Below are positions 44,780-52,509 of a DNA stretch of 55,498 nt, one piece after another. How positions within the stretch are numbered: position 1 is the first letter of the stretch; the number at the start of each line of letters is the position of its first letter. The stretch comes from CAYRSS01 sp964426945 (GTDB lineage Bacteria > Planctomycetota > Phycisphaerae > UBA1845): assembly GCA_964426945.1 (NCBI GenBank), contig CAYRSS010000025.1:1-55498 (forward strand), read 5' to 3'. Below the pieces are notes generated by a model. That model had not been told where the DNA came from and ran no database searches. It worked only from the letters and a program-made list of their open reading frames with translations. Position numbers and translations under genes: made by a program.

Positions 44780-44887
44780 CGCATCTCGCGGCATGGTTCT
44801 TGCTTGCCTGTTCCGTTACACTGTCGGCCTTTGTCCCGACCCGCGGGCGGTCTTGCGGGCGGGGCGAGTCGTTGGGGAGATGCTGTC

Positions 44888-45397
44888 ATGATTCGGATCG
44901 CTTTGGCGGCCCGCCGCGCGGCCCTCTGTGCCGTGCTCGGGCTGATGATCGTGTCGATGGTCGCCGGCTGTCAGTCGACGTCGAACAAGGGTGTTTCGTA
45001 CGGCGAGAAGATGACCCTCAGCGGTTGGAAGACCATCAAGGTCGCCGACGTGCTGAAAAACCCGGATCGCTACGCCGGCCAGCGCATCCGCGTCGAGGGC
45101 GTGGTTGACACGGTCTGCGCCCACAAGGGCTGCTGGATCAACATGACCCAGCCCGGCGGCAGCGAGCCGCTGTTCGTCAAGTTCACCTGCCCGGTCGAGG
45201 GCCGGCTGATTCCGATGGACGCCGTCGGCAAGACGGTCACCGTCGAGGGCGAACTCGAGATCAAGATGATTCCCGAGGATGAGGCACGCCACTACGCCGA
45301 AGATGCGGGCAAGAGCAAGGAAGAAATCGCCAAGATCGTCGGCCCGCAGAAAACGCTCAAGCTCAACTCGCCGGCCGCGCTCCTCATGGACTCGTAA
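44888..45397 (+). CDS. OB-fold lipoprotein, DUF4920-like, 169 aa
   Basis: A lipobox MVAGC at about residue 28 gives a lipid-anchored envelope protein. The mature domain is a small OB-like beta barrel: LKNPDRYAGQRIRVEGVVDT, AHKGCWINM and AVGKTVTVEGELEIKMI. The conserved CxxxGCW block is like DUF4920 proteins. These are often predicted to bind a metal or small ligand, but this is not established. ATG 44888 gives the leader directly; an earlier in-frame start is less likely. Single gene between recO and gdh. Confidence 0.75.
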   Translation: MIRIALAARRAALCAVLGLMIVSMVAGCQSTSNKGVSYGEKMTLSGWKTIKVADVLKNPDRYAGQRIRVEGVVDTVCAHKGCWINMTQPGGSEPLFVKFTCPVEGRLIPMDAVGKTVTVEGELEIKMIPEDEARHYAEDAGKSKEEIAKIVGPQKTLKLNSPAALLMDS

Positions 45398-45450
45398 CCG
45401 GCGGCCACGAAGTACGCACGGCAAGCGACATCACGCCCGGAGCAACCTCC

Positions 45451-46701
45451 ATGTCCGAACTGAACCCCTTTCGTATCGCCCAGGCCCAGCTTGACGAAGC
45501 AGCAGCCAAGCTCGGGCTCGATTCCGCCACGCACGAACTGCTGCGCTGGCCCATGCGCGAGTACCACTTCACGCTGCCCCTGCGCATGGACAATGGCGAA
45601 GTCCGCGTGTTCAAGGGCTATCGCGTGCAGTACAACAACGCCCGCGGCCCCACCAAGGGCGGCATCCGCTGGCACCCCGACGAAACCATCGACACCGTTC
45701 GCGCCCTCGCGGCGTGGATGACCTGGAAAACATCCGTCGTCGACATTCCCCTCGGCGGCGGCAAGGGCGGGATCACCTGCAACCCGAAGGATCTCACCGA
45801 CGGCGAGAAGGAGCGCCTCTCTCGCCTCTTCATCCGGGCAATCGCCCGCGAGATCGGCGTAAACCGCGACGTGCCCGCACCCGATGTGTACACCACGCCG
45901 CAGATCATGGCGTGGATGATGGATGAGTACGAGACGATCCTCGGCCACTCGCACCCCGGCGTCATCACCGGCAAGCCGCTGCCCATCGGCGGTTCGCAGG
46001 GACGCGGCGACGCCACCGCCCGCGGCGGCATGTACGTCACACGCGAGGCCTGCAAGCTGCTCAACCTCGATCCGTCGGCGTCTACCTACGCCATTCAGGG
46101 CTTCGGCAACGCCGGGCAGTTCGCCGCAACGCTGCATCAGGAGATCTTCGGCGGCGGAACGCTCGTCGCCGTCACCGACTCGCGCGGCGGTGTCATGAAC
46201 CGCAAGGGGCTGGATGCCGCGGCCATCGTCCGCCACAAGCTCGAAACCGGCCAGGTTTCCGACTTCCCCGGCGGCGAGCCCGTCTCGAACGAACAGGTGC
46301 TCGAACTGCCGGTGGACATTCTCTATCCCGCAGCGCTCGAAAACGTCATCACCGACCGCAACGCCCCGAAGCTCAAGGCGAAGGTCATCTGCGAGCTGGC
46401 CAACGGACCGACCACGCCCGAGGCCGATCGCATCCTGCACGAGCGCGGCATCGTCGTGCTGCCCGACTTCCTGGCCAACGCGGGCGGGGTGACCGTCTCC
46501 TACTTCGAGCAGGTTCAGAACACCTACAATTACTACTGGGCCCTTGAAGACGTGCACCGGCAGCTCGACCGCAAGATGACCGACGCCGCCCACGCCGTCT
46601 TTAACATGGCCAAGAAGATGAAGACCCACAATCGGCTGGCTGCCTACATGGTGGCCGTGTCGCGGGTGGCCGAGGCGTGCAAGATCCGCGGCTGGGTGTA
46701 G
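45451..46701 (+). CDS. gdh: Glutamate dehydrogenase, 416 aa
   Basis: It interconverts glutamate and 2-oxoglutarate plus ammonia. The size is that of hexameric class I enzymes. The substrate site is GPTKGGIRWHPDE with IPLGGGKGGI (catalytic lysines), followed by DVPAPDVYTTPQIMAWMMDE. The nucleotide fold is STYAIQGFGNAGQFAATLHQ. GNAG with a neutral rather than basic site fits NAD use, but NADP cannot be excluded. A GGAG site precedes ATG 45451. A GC-hairpin follows the stop. Confidence 0.95.
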   Translation: MSELNPFRIAQAQLDEAAAKLGLDSATHELLRWPMREYHFTLPLRMDNGEVRVFKGYRVQYNNARGPTKGGIRWHPDETIDTVRALAAWMTWKTSVVDIPLGGGKGGITCNPKDLTDGEKERLSRLFIRAIAREIGVNRDVPAPDVYTTPQIMAWMMDEYETILGHSHPGVITGKPLPIGGSQGRGDATARGGMYVTREACKLLNLDPSASTYAIQGFGNAGQFAATLHQEIFGGGTLVAVTDSRGGVMNRKGLDAAAIVRHKLETGQVSDFPGGEPVSNEQVLELPVDILYPAALENVITDRNAPKLKAKVICELANGPTTPEADRILHERGIVVLPDFLANAGGVTVSYFEQVQNTYNYYWALEDVHRQLDRKMTDAAHAVFNMAKKMKTHNRLAAYMVAVSRVAEACKIRGWV

Positions 46702-46732
46702 ACGAAGACCGCACAACAAGCAGTCGAGAATT

Positions 46733-46766
46733 CGCGGGCAGCTTCCGGCCTCGGGGGCTGCCCGCG
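46733..46766 (+). terminator. GC hairpin after gdh
   Basis: A perfect 10-bp stem, CGCGGGCAGC with GCTGCCCGCG, and a 14-base loop, starting 31 bases after the gdh stop. No clear T-run follows; a REP-like element starts 10 bases later. Confidence 0.55.
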
Positions 46767-46775
46767 ATCGTCAGT

Positions 46776-46871
46776 TGTCCGTTGAAAAAGGGGGCTGGCT
46801 CCGGCGCCAACCCGCCTCCCTTGTCCGTGAAGGCCGACCCGGGCGGCGCCTGACCCCTTTTTCAAGGGACG
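46776..46871. repeat. REP-like inverted repeat element, copy 2
   Basis: Left end TGTCCGTTGAAAAAGGGGGC, right end TGACCCCTTTTTCAAGGGAC, with an inner GGCTCCGGCG / GGGCGGCGCC pair. It is about 80% identical by eye to the copies at 2848 and 48475 and the same length. It lies in the gap between gdh and the convergent DUF2752 gene. Confidence 0.85.
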
Positions 46872-46951
46872 CTGAGGGCGGTAGGCGGTTCGGTGATTCC
46901 GCACGGCCGCGCCGGACGCGCGGGCTCCCGCACATCCGCCCGGCACCGCCG

Positions 46952-47494
46952 CTACGGGCGATAGGGCAACGCACCCGTGGCCAACCCGGTCAGCAGCTTG
47001 TAGCACCACCCCAGAATCAGCATCGCGAAAAATGCCGCGAGCAACCAGCCGGGGCGCCAGCGAAACAGATTGAGCCGCACGACGCGCCCGGTGCGAAGCG
47101 TGTACACCGCCATCGCGCCACACCCCGCCGCCATCAGCGCGAGCCCGAACCCCGCCGGCTGCGCATGAAACGCGGCGATCCACCGCCCGCGCACCGTGTA
47201 TGCAAACGCTGTAGTCATGCCGCAGGAAGGACACGGATAGCCGGTCAGCGTGATCGCGGAACACGCCGGGAAACCAAGCTGGCGATGCGTGCCCAACCCC
47301 GCGGGCGAAGGCTTCAGCCACACGGCCGCCCCCAACACCGCCGAGACAGCAAGCAACACCAGCGCCGCCCAGCGCCGCGCCGCGGCCGGCTCCCACGCCG
47401 GCACGACGCGGAACACCGGCCCCAGCGGATGCGCCACCGGCCGCGCTGTGGGCGGCGGCGATGGTTCCTGAAGAGGATCCGGAAGACTCACCAC
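46952..47494 (-). CDS. DUF2752 membrane protein, 180 aa
   Basis: The DUF2752 signature LTGYPCPSCGMTTAFAYTVR is at about residues 87-106. It is flanked by three or four membrane spans (AALVLLAVSAVLGAAVWL, GFGLALMAAGCGAMAVYTL, GWLLAAFFAMLILGWCYKLL). The CPSCG pair suggests metal or disulfide binding; no function is established for the family. The GTG at 47494 (or the adjacent GTG at 47491) starts it; the N-terminal 30 residues are Pro-rich and cytoplasmic. It lies 43 bases downstream of the last capsid-operon gene and could be read through from it. Confidence 0.87.
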   Translation of the reverse strand: MVSLPDPLQEPSPPPTARPVAHPLGPVFRVVPAWEPAAARRWAALVLLAVSAVLGAAVWLKPSPAGLGTHRQLGFPACSAITLTGYPCPSCGMTTAFAYTVRGRWIAAFHAQPAGFGLALMAAGCGAMAVYTLRTGRVVRLNLFRWRPGWLLAAFFAMLILGWCYKLLTGLATGALPYRP

Positions 47495-47537
47495 CGAAGC
47501 TTAGGGATCGGCGAAGCGGCGATCAACGCCGGAGACG

Positions 47538-47999
47538 TCACACCCCCATCATCGGCCGCGCACTGAGCGCGAGGCCGACTTCCAGGCCCCATTGGATGTC
47601 GCCGGGAGAGGGGTTGGTCCATTCGATGAACAGCTCGTCGCCCGCCGCGAAACTGTAGGGCGACGGATCGTCGTGCCGCGTGGCGAAGTCCGTCGCGAAC
47701 AGGTCCGCGCCGGAACCCGCCGTGTAGCTCGCAACCACGCAGCCATATTCCTCACCCAGGCGCGAGCCAAGGCGCACGACGAGCGACGCCGTGCCCGCCG
47801 GACCGCTGAAATGACAACGGATGAACACGAGGCGGAAGTCCACAGCCAGGCTGACCTTCTCGCTGATGTGTCCGTTGCCGTCGGCGGATCGCGCGTACAC
47901 GGCGGCCAGCTCGCGATGGCCCTTCGCGGCCAGGTCGGCGTCCTGCGCCGCGAGCATCCCTTGCGCCCGGCGAACCAGCGCATCCATTCCGGTCGTCAT
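47538..47999 (-). CDS. Capsid-operon gene, unknown beta-type protein, 153 aa
   Basis: Last gene of the Mu-like operon; its ATG at 47999 is 2 bases after the previous stop (48002), which means tight coupling. A short N-terminal helical part (MDALVRRAQGMLAAQDADLA) is followed by a beta-rich domain (LAVDFRLVFIRCHFSGPAG, GDELFIEWTNPSPGDIQWGL). It looks like a jelly-roll or tail-tip/decoration-type structural protein, but I recognise no family. There is no tail tube or tape measure gene after it. Confidence 0.72.
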   Translation of the reverse strand: MTTGMDALVRRAQGMLAAQDADLAAKGHRELAAVYARSADGNGHISEKVSLAVDFRLVFIRCHFSGPAGTASLVVRLGSRLGEEYGCVVASYTAGSGADLFATDFATRHDDPSPYSFAAGDELFIEWTNPSPGDIQWGLEVGLALSARPMMGV

Positions 48000-48001
48000 G
48001 G

Positions 48002-48445
48002 CTACTCGTCCTCCTGGTCGATGATGGCGTTGGCGAGCGTTGTGCCGGTGGGAAGCTGCGCGCGGAAGGGCACGCCGATCAGCGGCGCGGCCTCCGTCTC
48101 CACGGCTGGAAACGCAACCTGCGCCGCACCACCGAAGAGAATCCGCTCGATCGTCCGCACGCGCACGCCATCGCGGGCGCGGTAGCGAATGAGCAGATCG
48201 ACCTCGGCGTCGATGCTCAGCAGGGCCTCCGCCGCATCGCCGTCGTACGCATACACCACGCCGGCGATGCGATGCAGCCCGCGCGAGTATGCCCCCAACG
48301 GCGTGGCGTCGCCGACATAGAGCGGAATGAGATCGACACCGGGACGATACACGACGCTGTGGACGCCTGTGATCGCCGTCTCTGTAAAGGGACTGACGCG
48401 CAGCACCGTTGCTGCGCCGCGCGTCGCCAGAATCCAATTCATCAT
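48002..48445 (-). CDS. Capsid-operon gene, unknown protein, 147 aa
   Basis: A mainly beta protein (AATVLRVSPFTETAITGVHS, LHRIAGVVYAYDGDAAEALL, TIERILFGGAAQVAFPAVET). It sits in the place where Mu has its small head-tail connector genes (after gp36/gp37). A double ATG (48445/48442) follows GGGAGCGG. Separated from the upstream gene by a REP-like element. Structural role inferred from position only. Confidence 0.7.
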   Translation of the reverse strand: MMNWILATRGAATVLRVSPFTETAITGVHSVVYRPGVDLIPLYVGDATPLGAYSRGLHRIAGVVYAYDGDAAEALLSIDAEVDLLIRYRARDGVRVRTIERILFGGAAQVAFPAVETEAAPLIGVPFRAQLPTGTTLANAIIDQEDE

Positions 48446-48474
48446 CCGCTCCCTTGCCTCACCGCTGCGCTAGC

Positions 48475-48569
48475 TGTCCGTTGAAAAAGGGGCCGGGCTC
48501 CGGCGTCAACCGGCTTCCCTTGCCCGCGATGAGCGACTCGGGCGGTGACTGCCCCTTTCCTCAACGGAC
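48475..48569. repeat. REP-like inverted repeat element, copy 3, inside the capsid operon
   Basis: Left end TGTCCGTTGAAAAAGGGGCC, right end TGCCCCTTTCCTCAACGGAC, about 95 bp, matching the copies at 2848 and 46776. It lies between two capsid-operon genes; its right end is 2 bases from the stop of the 160-aa gene. As with copy 1, the flank reads GGACnCCTA, so the gene stop TAG directly abuts the element. Confidence 0.87.
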
Positions 48570-48571
48570 TC

Positions 48572-49054
48572 CTAGGCCGTCGCCTCCCGACTGGCGCCGC
48601 GGGTGACGCGAATCGTGAGCGTCATGCGGCCTTCAGCCGATACGACCGCCACGCCACCGCCGCCCTCCGGCCGTGTTGGATGCCACGTTCTGGCGCTGAT
48701 TCCCATCAGCCCGTCGGCCAGGCCCGCGTCGCTCCACGCGTCAAGTGCATCTTCCACGCCGCCCACAAGCTGCCAGAGCGCTGCGCGCTGCGTATGACCC
48801 ACCGCGTCGCCCGCGACAGCCATCGCAAGCGACACCGACTCCAGCCGGTCGTCGTCAATCGACCCGATCCGCTCCACGGCGACGACGCGCACCGCCAAGA
48901 GCGGCCGCGGATGAGCTGTCGCATCGGTCGTGCCCTCCGTCACGACACGAAACGGCGCCGCGGCTGTGGGTGGATCGTCGGCGACCGCCTCGCGCAACCC
49001 AGCGACCAGCAGACCGATTGCCCCTTCGACCGTCGTAACGCCCGTCTCGCTCAT
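48572..49054 (-). CDS. Mu gp37-like / tail terminator-like protein, 160 aa
   Basis: It follows the gp36-like gene as in Mu and related phages. Features: N-terminal VEGAIGLLVAGLREAVADDP, then AVRVVAVERIGSIDDDRLES, and QRAALWQLVGGVEDALDAWS. The shape is like small head-tail joining or minor-tail (LIC/gp37-type) proteins, whose alpha/beta fold caps the neck or tail. Assignment rests on position and this pattern, not on a strong motif. A stop lies right at the REP-like element. Confidence 0.65.
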   Translation of the reverse strand: MSETGVTTVEGAIGLLVAGLREAVADDPPTAAAPFRVVTEGTTDATAHPRPLLAVRVVAVERIGSIDDDRLESVSLAMAVAGDAVGHTQRAALWQLVGGVEDALDAWSDAGLADGLMGISARTWHPTRPEGGGGVAVVSAEGRMTLTIRVTRGASREATA

Positions 49055-49075
49055 CGATGCACCGTCCGTGTGACG

Positions 49076-49510
49076 TCAGAACCCCGCGAGTTCGTCAGCC
49101 GAAAGCACGCGCTCGTCGCCCAGAATCGTCGCGGTCACGCCGGCCACAGGCAACGGCGACAGCGAAGGCAGCGTCAGCCGCCCCGCCGCCACCGCCGCCA
49201 GCCACTCCCGCGCCCGCTCAGCCCGGGTGCGTGCCTCCGCCGCGACGGGGGGCCGACGCTCGCGAAGCCGCAGCTCGGCCACATCCAGCGTGATCGACGC
49301 GAGCAGCCCCGCCAGTTCCGGATACGCCTCGACGTCGATCGGCACGCGGTGACGCATCGCCAGGTAGCTGTCCACTTCGCCCTGCGCCGCGGCGCGAATG
49401 GCGGTCACGACGCCCTCATCGGCCATGCCGTCGCCATCGTCGTCCGCCAGGTGAGTGTACGCTGTCGCGCCGACCCGTTGCGCAATGTCGCTGTTCGTGA
49501 TGTACACCAC
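49076..49510 (-). CDS. Mu gp36-like protein (DUF1320), 144 aa
   Basis: The family's start is clear: MVYITNSDIAQRVGATAYTH, followed by DDDGDGMADEGVVTAIRAAA and EVDSYLAMRHRVP. The pattern is a set of helices ending near AELRLRERRP. DUF1320 proteins are head-completion or adaptor components placed right after the major head gene in Mu. GTG 49510 (or 49507) has GGAGGGG 7 bases upstream. It ends 22 bases before the next gene. Confidence 0.88.
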   Translation of the reverse strand: MVYITNSDIAQRVGATAYTHLADDDGDGMADEGVVTAIRAAAQGEVDSYLAMRHRVPIDVEAYPELAGLLASITLDVAELRLRERRPPVAAEARTRAERAREWLAAVAAGRLTLPSLSPLPVAGVTATILGDERVLSADELAGF

Positions 49511-49529
49511 GACTGCCCCTCCGAAGCGA

Positions 49530-50453
49530 CTAGCTGCCGGTCGTGAACGTGTGCTGCACGGCGTACTGCCAGTAGCCGTAGGTCAGGCGATAGCGCGCCC
49601 GCACGCCGTAGAGAAACTTCTCGCGACGGAAGCCCTCTTCGCTCTGCTCGGTCAGCGCGGTGAACTCGATCGGCTCGCGATCCTGGAAGATCAGCGGCCG
49701 GATCACGCCGTCGGTCTTCAGCAGATACCACACCGACGGATCGCTCAGCCAGGGCAGGGCGATCACCCGGGCAGCGCCCTGCAGTGTGTTGGTCGTCGCG
49801 CCGATCACGGTCGCGTTCACTGCCTCGAGCGCGGTAAGGTAGAGACTCGGCGGCGTGACACACACGAACCCCGTCGCCGAGTGAGCCATCGGGTGGCCCT
49901 GGTCGTCGCGGAAACCGATCATCGCGGCGATGCCCGCGCCCAGCGCCGCGCGGAACTCGGCCGCGGTGGGCGCCTCATCATCACCCGCTTCGGGCGTCAG
50001 CTTGTTGCTCTGCGTCTCCGAGGCGCCCGATTCGTGCGACGTGCTGAAGAACGGCACGCCGTCGTAGCTGTGAAAGCCGGCGTCGCCGCCGTGAATCAGC
50101 AACTGGCTGAGCAGGTAGTCCTTGTGCGTCGCCGCCCGGTCGGCCAGCTCGGCGATGCGAATGCGGATCTGTCCCGTCTGGTCGTCGGCGATCTCGTCGC
50201 GATCCACCTCGAGCGTCGCCTCATACTTGAGGTTCTCCACCGAGTACGACTCGCTCCGCAGCCCCCGCGCCACGCGGCCCGTGCCCCACTCGCGCATCTG
50301 CGGCACGCTGCCCAGCCACCGATAGGTCTCGTGATCCGAGTTGGACGCGATGCGCGTGGCCAGGTCGGCGTAGTGCGCCGGCGTCTGCTCGAACCGGTTG
50401 AAGAATTCGCTGCGCAGTCCCTTGGTCAGTAATCCCGTGTTGATAATCGCCAC
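49530..50453 (-). CDS. Mu gpT-like major head (capsid) protein, 307 aa
   Basis: The building block of the icosahedral shell, HK97 fold. It begins MAIINTGLLTKGLRSEFFNR and has the hallmark pieces GRVARGLRSESYSVENLKYE, THKDYLLSQLLIHGGDAGFH, DGVPFFSTSHESG and, at the end, FREKFLYGVRARYRLTYGYW-like residues (REKFLYGVRARYRLTYGYW). Length is typical for gpT. A GTG start at 50453 follows AGGAG. No frameshift, stop or deletion is visible, so a shell could still be made. Confidence 0.93.
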   Translation of the reverse strand: MAIINTGLLTKGLRSEFFNRFEQTPAHYADLATRIASNSDHETYRWLGSVPQMREWGTGRVARGLRSESYSVENLKYEATLEVDRDEIADDQTGQIRIRIAELADRAATHKDYLLSQLLIHGGDAGFHSYDGVPFFSTSHESGASETQSNKLTPEAGDDEAPTAAEFRAALGAGIAAMIGFRDDQGHPMAHSATGFVCVTPPSLYLTALEAVNATVIGATTNTLQGAARVIALPWLSDPSVWYLLKTDGVIRPLIFQDREPIEFTALTEQSEEGFRREKFLYGVRARYRLTYGYWQYAVQHTFTTGS

Positions 50454-50493
50454 TGCTGTGCTCCTGGTGATCCCCGATCGTTCGTGTCGCCCG

Positions 50494-51258
50494 CTACACG
50501 TAATCCACTTCCACCACGAACGGACCGGGGTCCGCCGTCGTCCCGTTGGTCACTGCGAGGGTCAGCACGTCGCCCGCCGCGGCGTGGGCGTTGGTCAGCG
50601 CGCCCATCGCGTGCGCCGTGTTCGCCGCGGGGAAGACCGTCGTCGAGTTGAACGTCGCCGTGGCCACCGCCCCCGCGTCGATCGCCACGGCCACCACGCA
50701 GGTGTTCGAATCGTTGATGCCCGCCGGGGAGGTGGCCTGATTCACCACCCGCGCCCCGACGATCCACGCGTCGCCGGCGAACGTGTGAATGGCTCGCGCC
50801 GCGATGTCGACACCCGCGGAGAGGTTTTCCACCGCGTGAACAACCGTCTTCACCGGACGCTCCAGCGAGCGGATGCGCAGCACGATCGCGTCGTCCGAAA
50901 CGAGGTCCTGCACCACCCCCACCGGCGTCGCGCCGGCGCCGGCGAAAGTCAGCGTGTCATCCGCCGTGGCGAACACCGGCCGCCCCAGGCTCGCCGCCGT
51001 GGCTCCGGCCAGCGACACGCCGAAATCACCCTGCGTAAACACCCGCACCGAAACGTCGCCGTCCTCGCCCGCGCTGTTGTCCATCTCTTCGTAGGCGATA
51101 CCCGCGAACAGATCGCCGCCCACCAGCGGCCGGACGTAGCCCTCGGCCGTCAGGCCCAGCAGTGCCCCCTTGAACACGCGCGCCTCCCCCGCCACCGCCA
51201 GGGCGCGCAGCTCCTGATCCACGTAGTGATCCAGATCCCGATTCGCTGTCAGTGCCAT
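50494..51258 (-). CDS. Capsid cement/decoration protein (DUF2190-like) with extra C-terminal beta domain, 254 aa
   Basis: Residues about 1-115 look like DUF2190/gpD-type cement proteins: VFKGALLGLTAEGYVRPLVG, DLFAGIAYEEMDNSAGEDGD, GVVQDLVSDDAIVLRI. A second half (about 125-254) with VNQATSPAGINDSNTCVVAV and FNSTTVFPAANTAHAMG is a separate beta domain of unknown role, perhaps an outward-facing knob. Ordinary cement proteins are 100-150 aa, so this is a fusion. AAGGAG lies before ATG 51258. It sits between the protease and major head genes, where Mu-like phages keep it. Confidence 0.82.
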   Translation of the reverse strand: MALTANRDLDHYVDQELRALAVAGEARVFKGALLGLTAEGYVRPLVGGDLFAGIAYEEMDNSAGEDGDVSVRVFTQGDFGVSLAGATAASLGRPVFATADDTLTFAGAGATPVGVVQDLVSDDAIVLRIRSLERPVKTVVHAVENLSAGVDIAARAIHTFAGDAWIVGARVVNQATSPAGINDSNTCVVAVAIDAGAVATATFNSTTVFPAANTAHAMGALTNAHAAAGDVLTLAVTNGTTADPGPFVVEVDYV

Positions 51259-51312
51259 GGTTATGTCACTCCTTGCCTGATTGTGCAGGATTCCCCGGTC
51301 CGCTTCCCCGTG

Positions 51313-52230
51313 CTACCGCTCCGTCGCTTGTCGCCGCGCGTCCGCCACGTACGCCTCTTCACTGGTGATCGCTCGCAGCAGATCGCTCGCGAGGTATTCC
51401 CCGCGAGCGCGACTCTCCGACGCTGCACGCGATCCGACGCCACCGACCGTCGGAGCCGCCGTACGCCCGATCGGCGCGATCACGGCCGCGCAGCGCACGT
51501 ACTCCTCAAACAGCGACGGATCGCGCAGCACCAGCCGCTCCGCCCAGGCGCGCTGCGCTTCCGCAAGCCGACCCGCGCAGATCGCCTTGCCCACCAGATC
51601 CGCGGCCCGCCGACTTGTCGCCTCTTCGTCCAGCGCCGCCAGCCGCTGCGAAGCGGCCACCAGCACATCCTGCGACGCCGCCTCGGCCGGCAACGCCAGC
51701 CTGTTCCGCAGCGCCGTCAGCGCGTCCGCCTCTTCCGGCGGGTGGCCGGTAATCGGCGACATGCCCACGATCGCCGGCTTGTTGGTCAGCGCGCACGAGT
51801 GCAGCGACACCATCCGCCGGTCCTCGCGACGCACCAGCGCCACCGGCGACAGGTAGCGATACTGCCGTGTGCGCAGCAGCTCCGCCGCGGGCGCGGTCCA
51901 CTCGATGTGCGCGATCAGCCCGACGCCCGGCCGAGCCTCCAGTCGGCGGATCCACCCCGCCGCCGGGGCCTTGCCGTCCGGCGCGGCGTAGGCGCCGCCG
52001 AGCGTCTGGTGCTCGTAGTCGATGGGCAGGTCGGTCCCATGCTCCTCGAACGAAGCGATGACCAGCCGGGCCGATTCCTCGTCCACCACGAAGTCGCCGC
52101 TCGCGCTGCGGACCTCCCCCCAGGGCGCCACCAGCACCGACGCGGGCATCTCGTCGCCCGTCAGCACCGCCGACCGGCACGCGACCGCGCGCCGATCCTC
52201 CGCCCCTCCCCCCTGCCTGCCTGGATGCAT
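51313..52230 (-). CDS. Mu gpI-like head maturation protease/scaffold, 305 aa
   Basis: In Mu, gpI processes the head and its C-terminal part acts as scaffold. The family motif DLPIDYEHQTLGGAYAAPDG is present at about residues 68-87, with AAGWIRRLEARPGVGLIAHI and REDRRMVSLHSCALTNKPAI. The C-terminal third is helical, scaffold-like. ATG 52230 has GGGAGGAGG 7 bases upstream, a very strong site that decides the start; a longer frame upstream is unlikely. First gene of the operon, divergent from fliM. Confidence 0.88.
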   Translation of the reverse strand: MHPGRQGGGAEDRRAVACRSAVLTGDEMPASVLVAPWGEVRSASGDFVVDEESARLVIASFEEHGTDLPIDYEHQTLGGAYAAPDGKAPAAGWIRRLEARPGVGLIAHIEWTAPAAELLRTRQYRYLSPVALVRREDRRMVSLHSCALTNKPAIVGMSPITGHPPEEADALTALRNRLALPAEAASQDVLVAASQRLAALDEEATSRRAADLVGKAICAGRLAEAQRAWAERLVLRDPSLFEEYVRCAAVIAPIGRTAAPTVGGVGSRAASESRARGEYLASDLLRAITSEEAYVADARRQATER

Positions 52231-52509
52231 GATTGCCTCCTCCCGCCGGAACCCGCGGCCGAACCCTCGAACCGCCTCCATCCCGCACAACGCGCGCAGC
52301 GCCGACCTGCCGCCGACGCAAAACCCCTCCCGCCAGCCGGAATCATCGCCCGGCCCGGGCCCGCAGGGCGGCCGGCCGCGGCCTCCGGAAGCGGTCCCTG
52401 ATGGCCGCCCGCTCGCCCTCAAGCCGGGCGACGGGAACCTCCGATAAAGACGAAGGGAATTCGGCTGCGCGGGCTCCGCGCCCGCCGCCGGGGAAGAGAT
52501 GCTCGCGCC
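52231..52509. promoter_or_regulatory. Divergent control region between the capsid operon and fliM
   Basis: Both the head operon (minus) and fliM (plus) start from this 279-base gap, so their promoters must lie here or within the neighbours. It is very GC-rich; I see strong ribosome sites (GGGAGGAGG on minus, GGGGAAGAG on plus) but no clear -10/-35 pair, sigma-28 or sigma-54 site. Confidence 0.45.

Noticed and set aside
50398..52401. Plus-strand frame of about 670 codons over the cement and protease genes
   Set aside because: Antisense to a well-ordered phage operon with ribosome sites; no domain.
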